A stretch of 10,434 nucleotides of DNA from Bacteroidales bacterium (GCA_003157055.1 PMIG01000201.1:1-10434); one strand, 5' to 3'; counted from the stretch's first letter, positions 1 to 6,843 are shown. Numbers and translations are program-made. Notes: generated by a model not told the origin, from the sequence alone.

Positions 1-191
1 TTTGTCATATCATAACCGCCAACAGCAAACCCGCCTTTTATCCCTTTCTTTGAAGGATTATTGTCAAGATAAACCCTTACACTATCGCTGTTGACTGTAA
101 GCAGGTTGTGAACACCCTTTGTTTCATCATACCCGCCAACAGAAAAACCGCCCTTGGTTCCCTTTGCATCGCCATTGCCGACATATATTCT
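1..191 (-). repeat. Tandem head-like protein repeat, ~117 bp / 39 aa
   Basis: Two consecutive units lie in the 3' part of the first gene, the second cut by the window edge. The DNA string ccgccaac recurs at 16 and 133 (117 bp apart). At protein level the shared pattern is R-[IV]-Y-[VL], a Gly/Lys-rich turn, KGGF-[SA]-VGGYD and then a TK; the full unit continues with a LLTVNSDSV strand. One residue of length difference lies in the turn. More copies probably follow beyond the window. Confidence 0.8.
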
Positions 192-737
192 CACTCCTTC
201 ATTGTAAACGGCAAAGACAGTATTCCCCGCTTTGTTTTTTACCTCAAACAGCGATTCTTCCATATTATCTGTTGTCCCGTTTATCCCCAGCTTTACCAGA
301 GGCCCTTCAATACTCTTTGCCACCAGCGAATAAGGGACAGCCCATATCTGGCTGGTTCCCATATCTGTCCAGCCTGGTCCGGGATATTTGACTTCAGTCT
401 TCAGGAAGAGTGTCTGGGCGCTCCAGTTGATCGCTGAAAATGAAGCTGCTGACCCTCCGGTCTGCGTTCCTGTTCCTACTACAAGCGATATCATTCCAAA
501 CTGATCGGCGGTAACAGAGGAATGTTCTTCCTGCCATATAACGGTCCCGCCGGTAAGTGCAGTCACGATCGATATTCTGACGGGAATAACCTGATTAGTA
601 ATTGGCAATCCAGTAGCATTCCGTGCAATGGCCTGGTAGTTGAAACCCTGAGGCACCTGTGCGGTGCAGGGGGAAAGGCAAAAAGTAAGTAGTAAGAAGT
701 AAGTAGTAAGAAGTAAGGAGAAGAGTTTCGTTTTCAT
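1..737 (-). CDS. Secreted surface/tail-fibre-like protein with GGFAVGGYD repeats (3' end outside window)
   Basis: I translated this open frame from the ATG at 737; it stays open to base 1, giving 245 residues. Residues 1-26 form a signal peptide (basic MKTK, hydrophobic core, cut near CTA-Q). The module starting VPQGFNYQAIARNATG (28-43) and running to the IWAVPYSLVAKSIEG stretch (131-145) is typical of Bacteroidota exported proteins. From about residue 183, a head-like repeat begins: KGGFSVGGYDETK (195-207) recurs as KGGFAVGGYDMT about 39 residues later. In related proteins such repeats precede a fibre and sometimes a C-terminal S74 chaperone or sorting domain, but that part is outside the window. 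The role is probably cell-surface or adhesin-like; this is inferred from architecture only. The truncation is due to the window edge, not a mutation. Confidence 0.82.
   Translation of the reverse strand, partial: MKTKLFSLLLTTYFLLLTFCLSPCTAQVPQGFNYQAIARNATGLPITNQVIPVRISIVTALTGGTVIWQEEHSSVTADQFGMISLVVGTGTQTGGSAASFSAINWSAQTLFLKTEVKYPGPGWTDMGTSQIWAVPYSLVAKSIEGPLVKLGINGTTDNMEESLFEVKNKAGNTVFAVYNEGVRIYVGNGDAKGTKGGFSVGGYDETKGVHNLLTVNSDSVRVYLDNNPSKKGIKGGFAVGGYDMT
684..717. repeat. 14-bp tandem repeat encoding a signal peptide core
   Basis: The 14-bp unit agtaagtagtaaga occurs twice in full and once in part. It lies inside the first gene and encodes residues about 7-18 of the signal peptide (LLLTTYFLLLT on the minus strand). 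Because 14 is not a multiple of three, copy-number change would shift the reading frame. Confidence 0.85.
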
Positions 738-765
738 GAGAAGTAAAGCTTAAAAGGAGCAACGG

Positions 766-803
766 CGCAGGGGCAAAAATGCAAAATAGCCTGCCCTCCT
801 GCG
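766..803 (-). other. Stem-loop in the 5' leader of the surface-protein gene
   Basis: CGCAGG (766-771) and GGCA (772-775) pair with TGCC (792-795) and CCTGCG (798-803), leaving a 2-nt bulge at 796-797 and a 16-nt loop. The 10 paired bases are mostly G-C. It lies about 30 nt upstream of the start codon with no U-tract after it, so it looks like a leader structure rather than a terminator. Confidence 0.35.
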
Positions 804-829
804 ACAGACGCCTGGTTAATAATTGAAAA

Positions 830-837
830 CAAATATA
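830..837 (-). promoter_or_regulatory. Candidate Bacteroidetes -7 box for the surface-protein gene
   Basis: On the minus strand this reads TATATTTG, an exact match to the TAnnTTTG -7 element. The expected TTTG -33 element is not found at 19-20 bp spacing, so only one half of the promoter is supported. The implied leader before the ATG at 737 would be about 85 nt and would contain a hairpin at 766-803. Confidence 0.35.
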
Positions 838-912
838 TGCCGAAAAAACGAATCCCGGAATAATTAAACAACAATAAAATCCTACTTAATAAATGTTGTT
901 GTGTGCAGGTCT

Positions 913-1512
913 TTAATTCTTTATCACTTTAAATGATCGCCTTCTCTGTCCTGCTACCTGGAACAGATAGATGCCTTTTTCAAACTTGCTGATTTCTATA
1001 AAATTTTCCTCGCTGTTCAGCTTGCCGGAAAGAACTTGCCGCCCTGCCATGTCTGTTATGAAATAGGGAGAGCTCTGAAAGCCGCTGTTTGTTTTAACCG
1101 TTATGAAATCACCGGCCGGATTTGGATAGACAGAAATATTTATCTGTGATTGATTCTCTTTTATTCCGGTTGAAATACTGACGATGATTATACCTTTCAT
1201 TCCTAATGATGCGTGAGGTTGGCATACATACCAGTGTGTGCCGACTGTAAGCTTAGCAGGTAAAACAGTTCCGCCTCCGAATGCAACGGAAAAACCACCG
1301 GAGAGAGGTGTGTTGCCATTGGCATCCCATGTGGTCTGACTTACTTCTACCGCATTGTGCATGGATTCAAGCACAAAACTTACATCGTCGCCGGAAATAA
1401 TGGTTATGGTTGATGGAGTAAATGTAAACCCCGAGTTTTGTATTGTCCAGGTTGTGCAAAAAGCTGCGGTTCCCAATGAAACCAGGAAAAGTGAAATAAT
1501 TAATTTTTTCAT
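913..1512 (-). CDS. Secreted plastocyanin-like cupredoxin with T9SS type A sorting domain
   Basis: 199 residues. Residues 1-19 form a signal peptide ending AAFC-T. Residues ~21-112 form a small beta-sandwich of the plastocyanin/pseudoazurin type. The type 1 copper ligands appear intact: His52 in the MHNAVEVS strand, and Cys97, His100 and Met105 in YVCQPHASLGMKG (C-x2-H-x4-M). Residues ~124-199 form a type IX secretion sorting domain, starting with ISVYPNPAGD and ending GIYLFQVAGQRRRSFKVIKN. The protein should cross the inner membrane by Sec, leave through the outer membrane by T9SS, and act as a surface-anchored or released single-electron carrier; its redox partner is not visible. The ATG is supported by the signal peptide and by a good promoter 50 bp upstream. 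Fold and copper site are confident; the physiological role is inferred. Confidence 0.9.
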   Translation of the reverse strand: MKKLIISLFLVSLGTAAFCTTWTIQNSGFTFTPSTITIISGDDVSFVLESMHNAVEVSQTTWDANGNTPLSGGFSVAFGGGTVLPAKLTVGTHWYVCQPHASLGMKGIIIVSISTGIKENQSQINISVYPNPAGDFITVKTNSGFQSSPYFITDMAGRQVLSGKLNSEENFIEISKFEKGIYLFQVAGQRRRSFKVIKN

Positions 1513-1561
1513 TCTTTATAATTTTATAACCCTGATCATGCGCTCTTGTTTCTTTCGCAAT

Positions 1562-1593
1562 CAAAGTTACATTAAAAGAAAGCCCAGGGCAAA
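1562..1593 (-). promoter_or_regulatory. Bacteroidetes sigma-A promoter of the cupredoxin gene
   Basis: On the minus strand, TTTG (1593-1590) is followed after exactly 20 nt by TAACTTTG (1569-1562). This fits the Bacteroidetes consensus TTTG-N19/20-TAnnTTTG. Transcription would begin near 1555, giving a leader of about 43 nt before the ATG at 1512. Confidence 0.68.
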
Positions 1594-1751
1594 TTTATTT
1601 TATTACACGCGGCTAAGCGCCCTCCCGGCAGGAGTAAAATGACAGTATCTCCGGGTATGGCTGTACCTGTGATAAGGGGCAGAAGAATGGCGTTTATATA
1701 TATGGCATATCTTGTTTTTTTTCGGTAATTTTATGCCTAAATCTCCCGGTT

Positions 1752-2222
1752 ATGAAAAGGACTATTCTGTTTTCCGGCCTTATCTTCATCCTGCTGACAT
1801 CCTGCGGCACCCATGAGGTGCAAAAATCTCACCTGCTTGAGTACCGGAATAACGGCATATACAACTCAACCCAGGGATACGCAGTTAAATACACCGCGTA
1901 TAAGAACTCAGTTAAAAAAAGTTATATCTGGAATATCTATGGGAGCGGCGGCGACTCCATCTCAATGTGGGTCCCCGATACTTCTTTAGTTAAAAACACC
2001 TACACATACCCCGCTTTTTCGGTCAGGTTCAGGACCAGCGACTCCCGGATATACCATGCAACGTCAGGGGAATTCCGTTTGCTGGGTCTCCAGGTTCCTG
2101 ATCTTGTAGGTGATTTCCATTTCAAGCTTAAGAATGTCGCCAATTCCAACGACTCCTTAACGATCACTGAAGGATATTTCACGATCTACCTTCAGTACCA
2201 GGACTCTCTTCTTGCAAAATAA
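1752..2222 (+). CDS. Small putative lipoprotein of unknown function
   Basis: 156 residues. The N-terminus MKRTILFSGLIFILLTSCGT is a lipoprotein signal peptide with lipobox LTSC; Cys18 would be lipidated after signal peptidase II cleavage. The following Gly-Thr-His gives no clear sorting signal. The mature part is rich in Tyr, Ser and Thr with alternating hydrophobic residues (for example YAVKYTAYKNS and FTIYLQYQDS), consistent with a small all-beta domain. I do not recognise the family. It is transcribed alone, divergent from the cupredoxin gene across a 239-bp spacer and convergent with the nucleotidyltransferase gene (36-bp gap). The ATG is supported by the signal peptide. The upstream TAATTTTA near 1724 is only a weak -7 match. 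Confidence 0.8.
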   Translation: MKRTILFSGLIFILLTSCGTHEVQKSHLLEYRNNGIYNSTQGYAVKYTAYKNSVKKSYIWNIYGSGGDSISMWVPDTSLVKNTYTYPAFSVRFRTSDSRIYHATSGEFRLLGLQVPDLVGDFHFKLKNVANSNDSLTITEGYFTIYLQYQDSLLAK

Positions 2223-2225
2223 CCA

Positions 2226-2260
2226 GATTAGGCTTAACCTGTTCAAAAGCCGGCTTAATC
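2226..2260. terminator. Weak bidirectional stem-loop between convergent genes
   Basis: GATTA and GGCTT (2226-2235) can pair with AAGCC (2247-2251) and TAATC (2256-2260), with an 11-nt loop and a 4-nt bulge (2252-2255). It fills the 36-bp gap between two convergent genes and reaches the stop codon of the minus-strand one. There is no strong U-tract on either side, so terminator function is tentative. Confidence 0.27.
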
Positions 2261-3413
2261 AAAGACCAAGCCACCTGGACGGGTAATGGAGCAATGTCGT
2301 CATGGTGCTTTTGCAATTGTACCGCTTCTTCATGAATTCTATCGTTGGAAATATCTCTCCAAGAATATAGAGCGCCTTCCGGTGTATCCCTTTTACCTCC
2401 CCGAGGTTGTACCTGTATTTCTGTCCTTTGCCGGGAGGCGGGTTATCCTTCGGGTTTTTCAGGAAGAAAACGAATCTGTTTATTGAATCGGGATGGTACC
2501 ATTTGTCAATAAATTCGTTTATCCAGCCGGGGAACGAGATGCCCCAGAGGTCTCTCAGCGGCTCAAGCCTCCATGCAAGTATCTGCGACATGTCTGCCTG
2601 GTTGGCATATGTAAGCAGGTCATAGTCCAGAAGCTCATCGCCGTATTTTTCAATCAGCACTGCCAGGTCCGTATATAGCCTGAGTTGCGATTCATTGTTC
2701 ATCTCATGAAGATACAGGTGCTTTACCAGGTAGAGGAAGAAGATCTGAGCATCCGGCACGAAACATTTTTCACCGCTCACCTCTATTTCAATGCTGGTGT
2801 CGTAGAGCATTCTTGTCAGCACGTTTTTTCCGGCTCCGAAGAGTTCATGATGAAGTTCAACGGCAAACCCGTTCTTGATAAGTGTCGGCAGATGCTTGCC
2901 GATGTCGGCAATTATAGGTTTGTGAAATACCGATTTTACAGGGAGTGATTCAAATCCGTTCTTCATGAGCAGCTTTCGGGCCTTCATGCAGTTGTCCCTG
3001 CTTACCAGGACATCGACATCGGTCATCTGCCTCAGCCCGCAGTTTCCATATACCGTAAGCTCCAGGGCAAGACCCTTCAGCAGTATGGTCTTGATGTTCT
3101 CACGGTTTAGGATCCTGAGCACTTCTCCCATTGACACGGCATTTCCTGCGTTCCTGCTGATGGTCACCATTATTGCATTCCTGAGCTTTCCTGTGACTTC
3201 GTCCGGCAAAAGATCCAGGAACCCGAGCTTTTCGAGGTTATGATAGACCAAAGCAGCCACACCATGGGCGTTTGCCATTGTAAAAAAATAATTCCAGTCA
3301 GTCACAGTCTCGGCCAGAGCGGAAAGCATGACCTTCAGCTCCACACCGAAAGAGAGGCGGCACAGCCCGAGAAGAAGTATCTCTTCATCCCTGATGTTCA
3401 GATCGCTTTTCAT
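2259..3413 (-). CDS. NTP_transf_5-type nucleotidyltransferase, last gene of the cassette
   Basis: 384 residues, cytosolic, no signal or membrane segment. The core pattern matches the uncharacterised nucleotidyltransferase family (NTP_transf_5, Pfam PF14907). ILLKGLALE (110-118) and a GLRQMTDVDVLV motif (126-137) carry the metal-binding Asp132 and Asp134 of the polymerase-beta-type fold. VELHHELF (185-192) matches the family's later vExHxxl motif. The N-terminal ~100 residues and C-terminal ~180 are helical. Members occur beside PqqD-like and HPr-kinase-like genes and are presumed to transfer a nucleotide or nucleotide sugar to a peptide or small molecule; no substrate can be read here. The ATG overlaps the ABC stop codon in an ATGA (4 nt), implying translational coupling. 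Family is confident, reaction unknown. Confidence 0.86.
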   Translation of the reverse strand: MKSDLNIRDEEILLLGLCRLSFGVELKVMLSALAETVTDWNYFFTMANAHGVAALVYHNLEKLGFLDLLPDEVTGKLRNAIMVTISRNAGNAVSMGEVLRILNRENIKTILLKGLALELTVYGNCGLRQMTDVDVLVSRDNCMKARKLLMKNGFESLPVKSVFHKPIIADIGKHLPTLIKNGFAVELHHELFGAGKNVLTRMLYDTSIEIEVSGEKCFVPDAQIFFLYLVKHLYLHEMNNESQLRLYTDLAVLIEKYGDELLDYDLLTYANQADMSQILAWRLEPLRDLWGISFPGWINEFIDKWYHPDSINRFVFFLKNPKDNPPPGKGQKYRYNLGEVKGIHRKALYILGEIFPTIEFMKKRYNCKSTMTTLLHYPSRWLGL

Positions 3414-5197
3414 TTATCAAACCTGCCGGTCTGTTTGGTATACATGCTGAAGTATATCCCTTTTTTCTTCATAAGCTCTTCATGGGTGCCGCTCTCTGCA
3501 ACGGCTCCTTTGTCAAGTACGATGATCCTGTCGGCCAGGCTTACATTTGTAAACCTGTGGCTTATCAGGATTGATGTCCTCCCCTTTACAATCTCCCTGA
3601 AACGGCTAAAGATATCATATTCCGTATCGGCATCAAGGGAGCTTGACGGTTCATCGAGGATAAGCAGCGGGGCATCTCTGAAAAGAGCTCTTGAAAGAGC
3701 CAGCTTCTGCCACTCGCCCCAGCTCAGCTCACGGCTATCGTCGAACAGGTTGCCGATGGCTGTAGAATAACCGTCGGGCAGATTATTTATAAGATCATGA
3801 ACTCCTGCGGCGCGTGCGGCAGATTTTACTTTTTCGTCCGGATTTTCTTCATCGATATTACCAAGTCTGATATTCTCCCCGGCCTCAAGGTTGTAAAGCA
3901 TAAAATCCTGGAATACTACCGATATCAGCTTCCTGTATTTTTCAGGATCCATGTTCCGGATGTCGGCACCATCGAGCTTAACCGATCCTGAATCAGGATC
4001 ATAAAGCCTGCAGATGAGCCTTGCCAGCGTGCTCTTCCCGGCTCCGTTGGGTCCGACAAGAGCTATGATCTCTCCCTTCATTACCCTGAAGGTTACATTT
4101 TTGATCGTAGTTTCGGCGTTGCCGGGGTATTTGAAAGAGAGATTATCAACTTCTATGGATTTATTTAATCCCGTTGATACTATCTCGGGCGGAACTGCAA
4201 CAATATTTTCCTTCAGGTTAAGGAATTCAAATGTATCGCCTATGAACAGTGAATCCTCATACAGTCCGCCGACTGATCCCAGAAGCTCTTTTATATATAC
4301 CATTCCCTGCCTGAACGCCAGCAGTAACATTGCCATCTGGCCCAGCGTGATTTTCCCGAATATCGTTTCCCTGGCGACAAACATAATCGTGATGAGTACG
4401 GCAGCCGCTTTGAAAAGATCCGAGATAAGTTCAATGAGCGTTCTTTTTTTGATGATCCGGAGTTCATCCTTCTTTGTCTTGAGGAAGGATTTTTTAAAGA
4501 GCGATATGAAATATTCCCCGAGTCCGAAAAGCCTTACCTCCCTCGAGGGGCGGTCGCCGGTCAGAAGCCAGTTGAAGTAGGCTGTTTTTCTTGCTTCAGG
4601 AGTCTGTTCCCTCTGGAAGTTGTACAGAACGTCGGCATAGTAGAACCTCAGCCATACTCCCGGGACATTCACAACAATCAGCAGAAGCGCCAGCTTCCAG
4701 CTAAGTGATGTCAGCAATCCGGCCATCAGAATAAGGGAAAGGAGCCCCCTGAGAACAGAGACCAGGTTGTTAAGTATGCTGTTGGGCCTCCACGGCGCCT
4801 CTCTTGCCGCCCTGGTAAGGATGTCAAAATATTCGGGACGCTCGAAATTGATCAGGTCAAGCCTGATGGCTTTTGAGTGAAGAAGACCGTACATAAAGGT
4901 TTCCAGCTTCAGCGATTGTTTTTTGCGGACGAAGTTGGAGATGTCGGAGGACGCCTCATCGAGAAACCATATTATAACGACTGCAATGATGGGCCAAAGG
5001 ATATTCATGATTGGCTGTCCCGGCCTTGCCGATACTGCTGCCGTTATGCCGTCGATCAGACTCTTTAAGAGCCAGAGCAGCAGAAGCGGCAGGAAGCTTC
5101 GCAGTACTGAAATTACAATATTCACAAATGTCCAGCCCGGAGCCGACTGCCAGACCAGCTTTATGGATTCACGGAAATATTTAATTTTTTCTTTCAT
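3410..5197 (-). CDS. ABC exporter (fused membrane and ATPase domains), no peptidase domain
   Basis: 599 residues from a TTG at 5209, or 595 from the in-frame ATG at 5197; I prefer the ATG because TTG starts are rare and the upstream codons lie next to an AT-rich hairpin. In the longer numbering, residues ~25-320 form the exporter membrane domain (hydrophobic stretches near 28-50, 68-84, 150-185 and 265-300). The ATPase follows: Walker A GPNGAGKST (386-394), Q-loop Gln434, signature LSWGE (495-499, with Trp at the usual variable position), Walker B LLILDE with Glu520, switch His551. All key residues are present, so it should be active as a homodimer. It lacks the N-terminal C39 peptidase of many bacteriocin exporters; the neighbouring S24/S26 protein could supply proteolysis. 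In this context it probably exports the cassette's product, which is unknown. Confidence 0.93.
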   Translation of the reverse strand: MKEKIKYFRESIKLVWQSAPGWTFVNIVISVLRSFLPLLLLWLLKSLIDGITAAVSARPGQPIMNILWPIIAVVIIWFLDEASSDISNFVRKKQSLKLETFMYGLLHSKAIRLDLINFERPEYFDILTRAAREAPWRPNSILNNLVSVLRGLLSLILMAGLLTSLSWKLALLLIVVNVPGVWLRFYYADVLYNFQREQTPEARKTAYFNWLLTGDRPSREVRLFGLGEYFISLFKKSFLKTKKDELRIIKKRTLIELISDLFKAAAVLITIMFVARETIFGKITLGQMAMLLLAFRQGMVYIKELLGSVGGLYEDSLFIGDTFEFLNLKENIVAVPPEIVSTGLNKSIEVDNLSFKYPGNAETTIKNVTFRVMKGEIIALVGPNGAGKSTLARLICRLYDPDSGSVKLDGADIRNMDPEKYRKLISVVFQDFMLYNLEAGENIRLGNIDEENPDEKVKSAARAAGVHDLINNLPDGYSTAIGNLFDDSRELSWGEWQKLALSRALFRDAPLLILDEPSSSLDADTEYDIFSRFREIVKGRTSILISHRFTNVSLADRIIVLDKGAVAESGTHEELMKKKGIYFSMYTKQTGRFDK

Positions 5198-5210
5198 CTG
5201 GTCATGCAAT

Positions 5211-5235
5211 ATAATTATTGATTTTCAATAATTAT
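5211..5235. repeat. Perfect AT-rich inverted repeat just upstream of the ABC gene
   Basis: ATAATTATTGA (5211-5221) and its exact reverse complement TCAATAATTAT (5225-5235) flank a TTT loop. In the minus-strand transcript the hairpin ends about 13 nt before the ATG at 5197. It could affect translation or serve as a protein-binding operator; no promoter match was found beside it. Confidence 0.6.
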
Positions 5236-5290
5236 TTAGATACAATTTTTTTAAAACACCCCAACCCCAAACTTCCCCTTTTTTATCATT

Positions 5291-5370
5291 TACCCCCATC
5301 CCGGCCTTCCCCCGTGGGGGAAGGAGTTCGTTTAGTCTTTGCCCCCTTGGGGGAAATAAGAAAGGGGGTA
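5291..5370. repeat. 80-bp palindromic REP-like element, copy A
   Basis: An 80-bp GC-rich unit that recurs at 6764-6843 in the same orientation. It contains an outer stem (taccccc ... gggggta) enclosing two hairpins: CCTTCCCCC-GT-GGGGGAAGG (5305-5324) and a CCCCC-TT-GGGGG stem (5342-5353). The predicted fold is a three-way junction. The last 18-19 bases (cccccttggggg followed by aaataag) are identical in both copies; the spacer between the two hairpins varies. A C-rich stretch at 5257-5279 just beside it may be a decayed fragment of another unit. It lies between the peptidase and ABC genes. No coding function is likely. Confidence 0.78.
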
Positions 5371-5388
5371 AAGAAGAACAGCAATTCA

Positions 5389-5853
5389 TTAAAGAACTTT
5401 CAGCGATCTGGTTATCCTCTTCCATTTAAAAATAAGCCATACCCTGAACCTGTTATAAAAATAACGAGGTTTTCTCATAAGCTTACTCCCTTCCCTCTTT
5501 TTTCCTTTTGCATCTTCGATTATTAACACTCTCCCTGCGATCTGTTCCCTGCTTAAAGGCTGGTCCTCCTGAAGGCAGCTGTCACCCCTGGTGATATAAT
5601 GTATCTCGCTTCCATTCTTTATAATTGAAGTTAGCCGGTGGAGCACGAACCCTGATTCTCTTTTCCATGCCACAATTTCTCCCGGAATAAGTGTGACGCT
5701 ATCATTGACCGGTCCCAGAAGCACCGTTGATCCGGGCCTGATAAAAGGATACATGCTGTAGCCTTCTGCTTTTGCCCTGATAGTTTTCCCTTCCGCCAGG
5801 AGAGAGAAACCGATCTCCTTCAGGATGGTATATGTATTGTTCTCACTATTCAT
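5389..5853 (-). CDS. S24/S26 (signal-peptidase-like) serine peptidase of the cassette
   Basis: 154 residues. The SPase I/LexA fold is recognised by EGYSMYPFIRPG (30-41) with nucleophile Ser33, the GEIVAWKR strand (58-65), VLHRL (70-74), and the ITRGDSCLQEDQP box (87-99) followed by IAGRVL (105-110). The probable base is His72 in the VLHRL motif, as in SipW/ER-type S26B peptidases, rather than the Lys of bacterial SPase I. There is no clear membrane anchor: the C-terminus from ~125 is short, basic and aromatic. Such proteins recur beside PqqD-like genes, where cleavage of a peptide leader is a reasonable but unproven idea. The ATG overlaps the kinase stop by 8 nt, so the two are probably translated together. 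A LexA-type regulator is unlikely, as no DNA-binding domain is present. Confidence 0.83.
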   Translation of the reverse strand: MNSENNTYTILKEIGFSLLAEGKTIRAKAEGYSMYPFIRPGSTVLLGPVNDSVTLIPGEIVAWKRESGFVLHRLTSIIKNGSEIHYITRGDSCLQEDQPLSREQIAGRVLIIEDAKGKKREGSKLMRKPRYFYNRFRVWLIFKWKRITRSLKVL

Positions 5854-6733
5854 TTTCGAGGATATGATCGATTACGCTCATGTCGGGTCTAAAAAGAAGT
5901 CTGGCAGCCGGGATGGATTTGCACATTATTGATACAGACCCGAGCAGCCGTGCCACGATTTCCGGGTCCCAGTTGTGCTGAATGCAGTTTGCCATAATAA
6001 GGCTCACCGCTGCAGCGCCGCTAAGAGGTATGATCTCATTTGTCTTTCCGTGACCGATAAGAAATATTTTATTGAGGAGCGATTCGGAGGGTTCATCATT
6101 ATTGTATACAGGTGTGTTGTACATCTTATACCCATTGCCGTTGCTTCTGATTATAAGTCTGTCGTCGTGGATAACTTTCGCACCTGCATTATCCCATAGC
6201 TTCGCCATGGTGCTCTTCCCTTTTCCTGAGATACCGCTGAAAAGATACCCGCGGCCTGAGTGGTTTATGCCTGAGGCATGAATAAGAATGTCGCCTTTAA
6301 TTAAAGTGAGGTAATAAAGGATCAGCCCGTCGAGAGGATATTCCATAGGGTCGGTACCGGTGCCGGCACCATCGATCCAGAGATCCCATTCCGGTGAAGA
6401 AAGCGAATATTTAAGAACTCCCCTTTTCCTGAATGATGAAAGCGGAAAGATTGTTTTTATAAAAAGGTCATTATGATGCTTGTGAATGCTCCAGAACCTG
6501 TCGCGTTTTTTTTCCGCTACGCCGTTGATCTCTTCAACATAAGGAGCATTGAAAACCATTTTTGCCCCATGGGGAAGTAAATATTTTCCTTTATGAACGC
6601 TCACCACGACATCAGGATAGCCGTCGTTGCAGATATTCCTGAGGAACCTTTCTGAAGGAACAAGGTCAGGGTCTCCGTCTGAGCTCTCAAACCTGATAAT
6701 GTATCCGGCAATATTTAGGCTGTAACTCTTCAT
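5846..6733 (-). CDS. HPr-kinase-like P-loop kinase of the cassette
   Basis: 295 residues, cytosolic. The C-terminal part (about 130-295) resembles the HPr kinase/phosphorylase catalytic domain: IHASG with His152, Walker A GISGKGKST (167-175, Lys173), and IHDDRL (188-193) with the Asp190-Asp191 pair. The N-terminal ~125 residues do not look like the HPrK regulatory domain. Relatives act in lasso-peptide clusters, where some phosphorylate the peptide's C-terminal residue, and in HPr-related (HprK_rel) gene sets of unknown product; the PTS protein HPr is not seen here. The substrate is therefore probably a peptide presented by the PqqD-like neighbour, but this is inference. It begins 155 nt after the PqqD gene ends, the gap being mostly REP-like repeat B. 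The ATG at 6733 is the first in-frame choice. Confidence 0.82.
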   Translation of the reverse strand: MKSYSLNIAGYIIRFESSDGDPDLVPSERFLRNICNDGYPDVVVSVHKGKYLLPHGAKMVFNAPYVEEINGVAEKKRDRFWSIHKHHNDLFIKTIFPLSSFRKRGVLKYSLSSPEWDLWIDGAGTGTDPMEYPLDGLILYYLTLIKGDILIHASGINHSGRGYLFSGISGKGKSTMAKLWDNAGAKVIHDDRLIIRSNGNGYKMYNTPVYNNDEPSESLLNKIFLIGHGKTNEIIPLSGAAAVSLIMANCIQHNWDPEIVARLLGSVSIMCKSIPAARLLFRPDMSVIDHILENE

Positions 6734-6763
6734 TGATCATTTATTCTTCGTGTTTTATTTATT

Positions 6764-6843
6764 TACCCCCTTCCCAACCTTCCCCCATGGGGGAAGGAGT
6801 TTATCTTCATCTTTTCCCCCTTGGGGGAAATAAGAAAGGGGGT
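6764..6843. repeat. 80-bp palindromic REP-like element, copy B
   Basis: Second copy of the element at 5291-5370, same orientation. It includes the perfect 20-bp palindrome CCTTCCCCCATGGGGGAAGG (6778-6797) and a second stem TTCCCCC-TT-GGGGGAA (6814-6829), enclosed by outer arms taccccc/gggggtg. It differs from copy A at the spacer, at the centre of the first hairpin (AT against GT) and at a few stem-flanking bases. It fills most of the gap between the PqqD and kinase genes. Confidence 0.8.

Noticed and set aside
867..900. Hairpin AACAACA/TGTTGTT downstream of the cupredoxin gene as a terminator
   Set aside because: The stem has seven mostly A-T pairs and a 20-nt loop, and only a loose T-rich run follows; it is too unstable to call.
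4014..4580. Plus-strand ORF of 188 codons antisense to the ABC gene
   Set aside because: The minus frame has all ABC motifs intact; the plus ORF is an open shadow frame without recognisable domain or promoter.
5218..5526. Plus-strand ORF of 102 codons containing an SPVGEG stretch
   Set aside because: Its N-terminal half is a translation of REP-like repeat A and the rest is antisense to the peptidase gene.
6763..6810. 15-residue minus-strand ORF (MKINSFPHGGRLGRG) as a RiPP precursor
   Set aside because: It lies almost wholly inside REP-like repeat B, so its sequence is explained by the palindrome. It is too short for leader plus core, and copy A has no equivalent ORF.
5291..6843. CRISPR or integron-type interpretation of the repeats
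   Set aside because: There are only two copies, 1.4 kb apart, with genes between them and no cas or integrase gene; REP-like palindromes explain them better.
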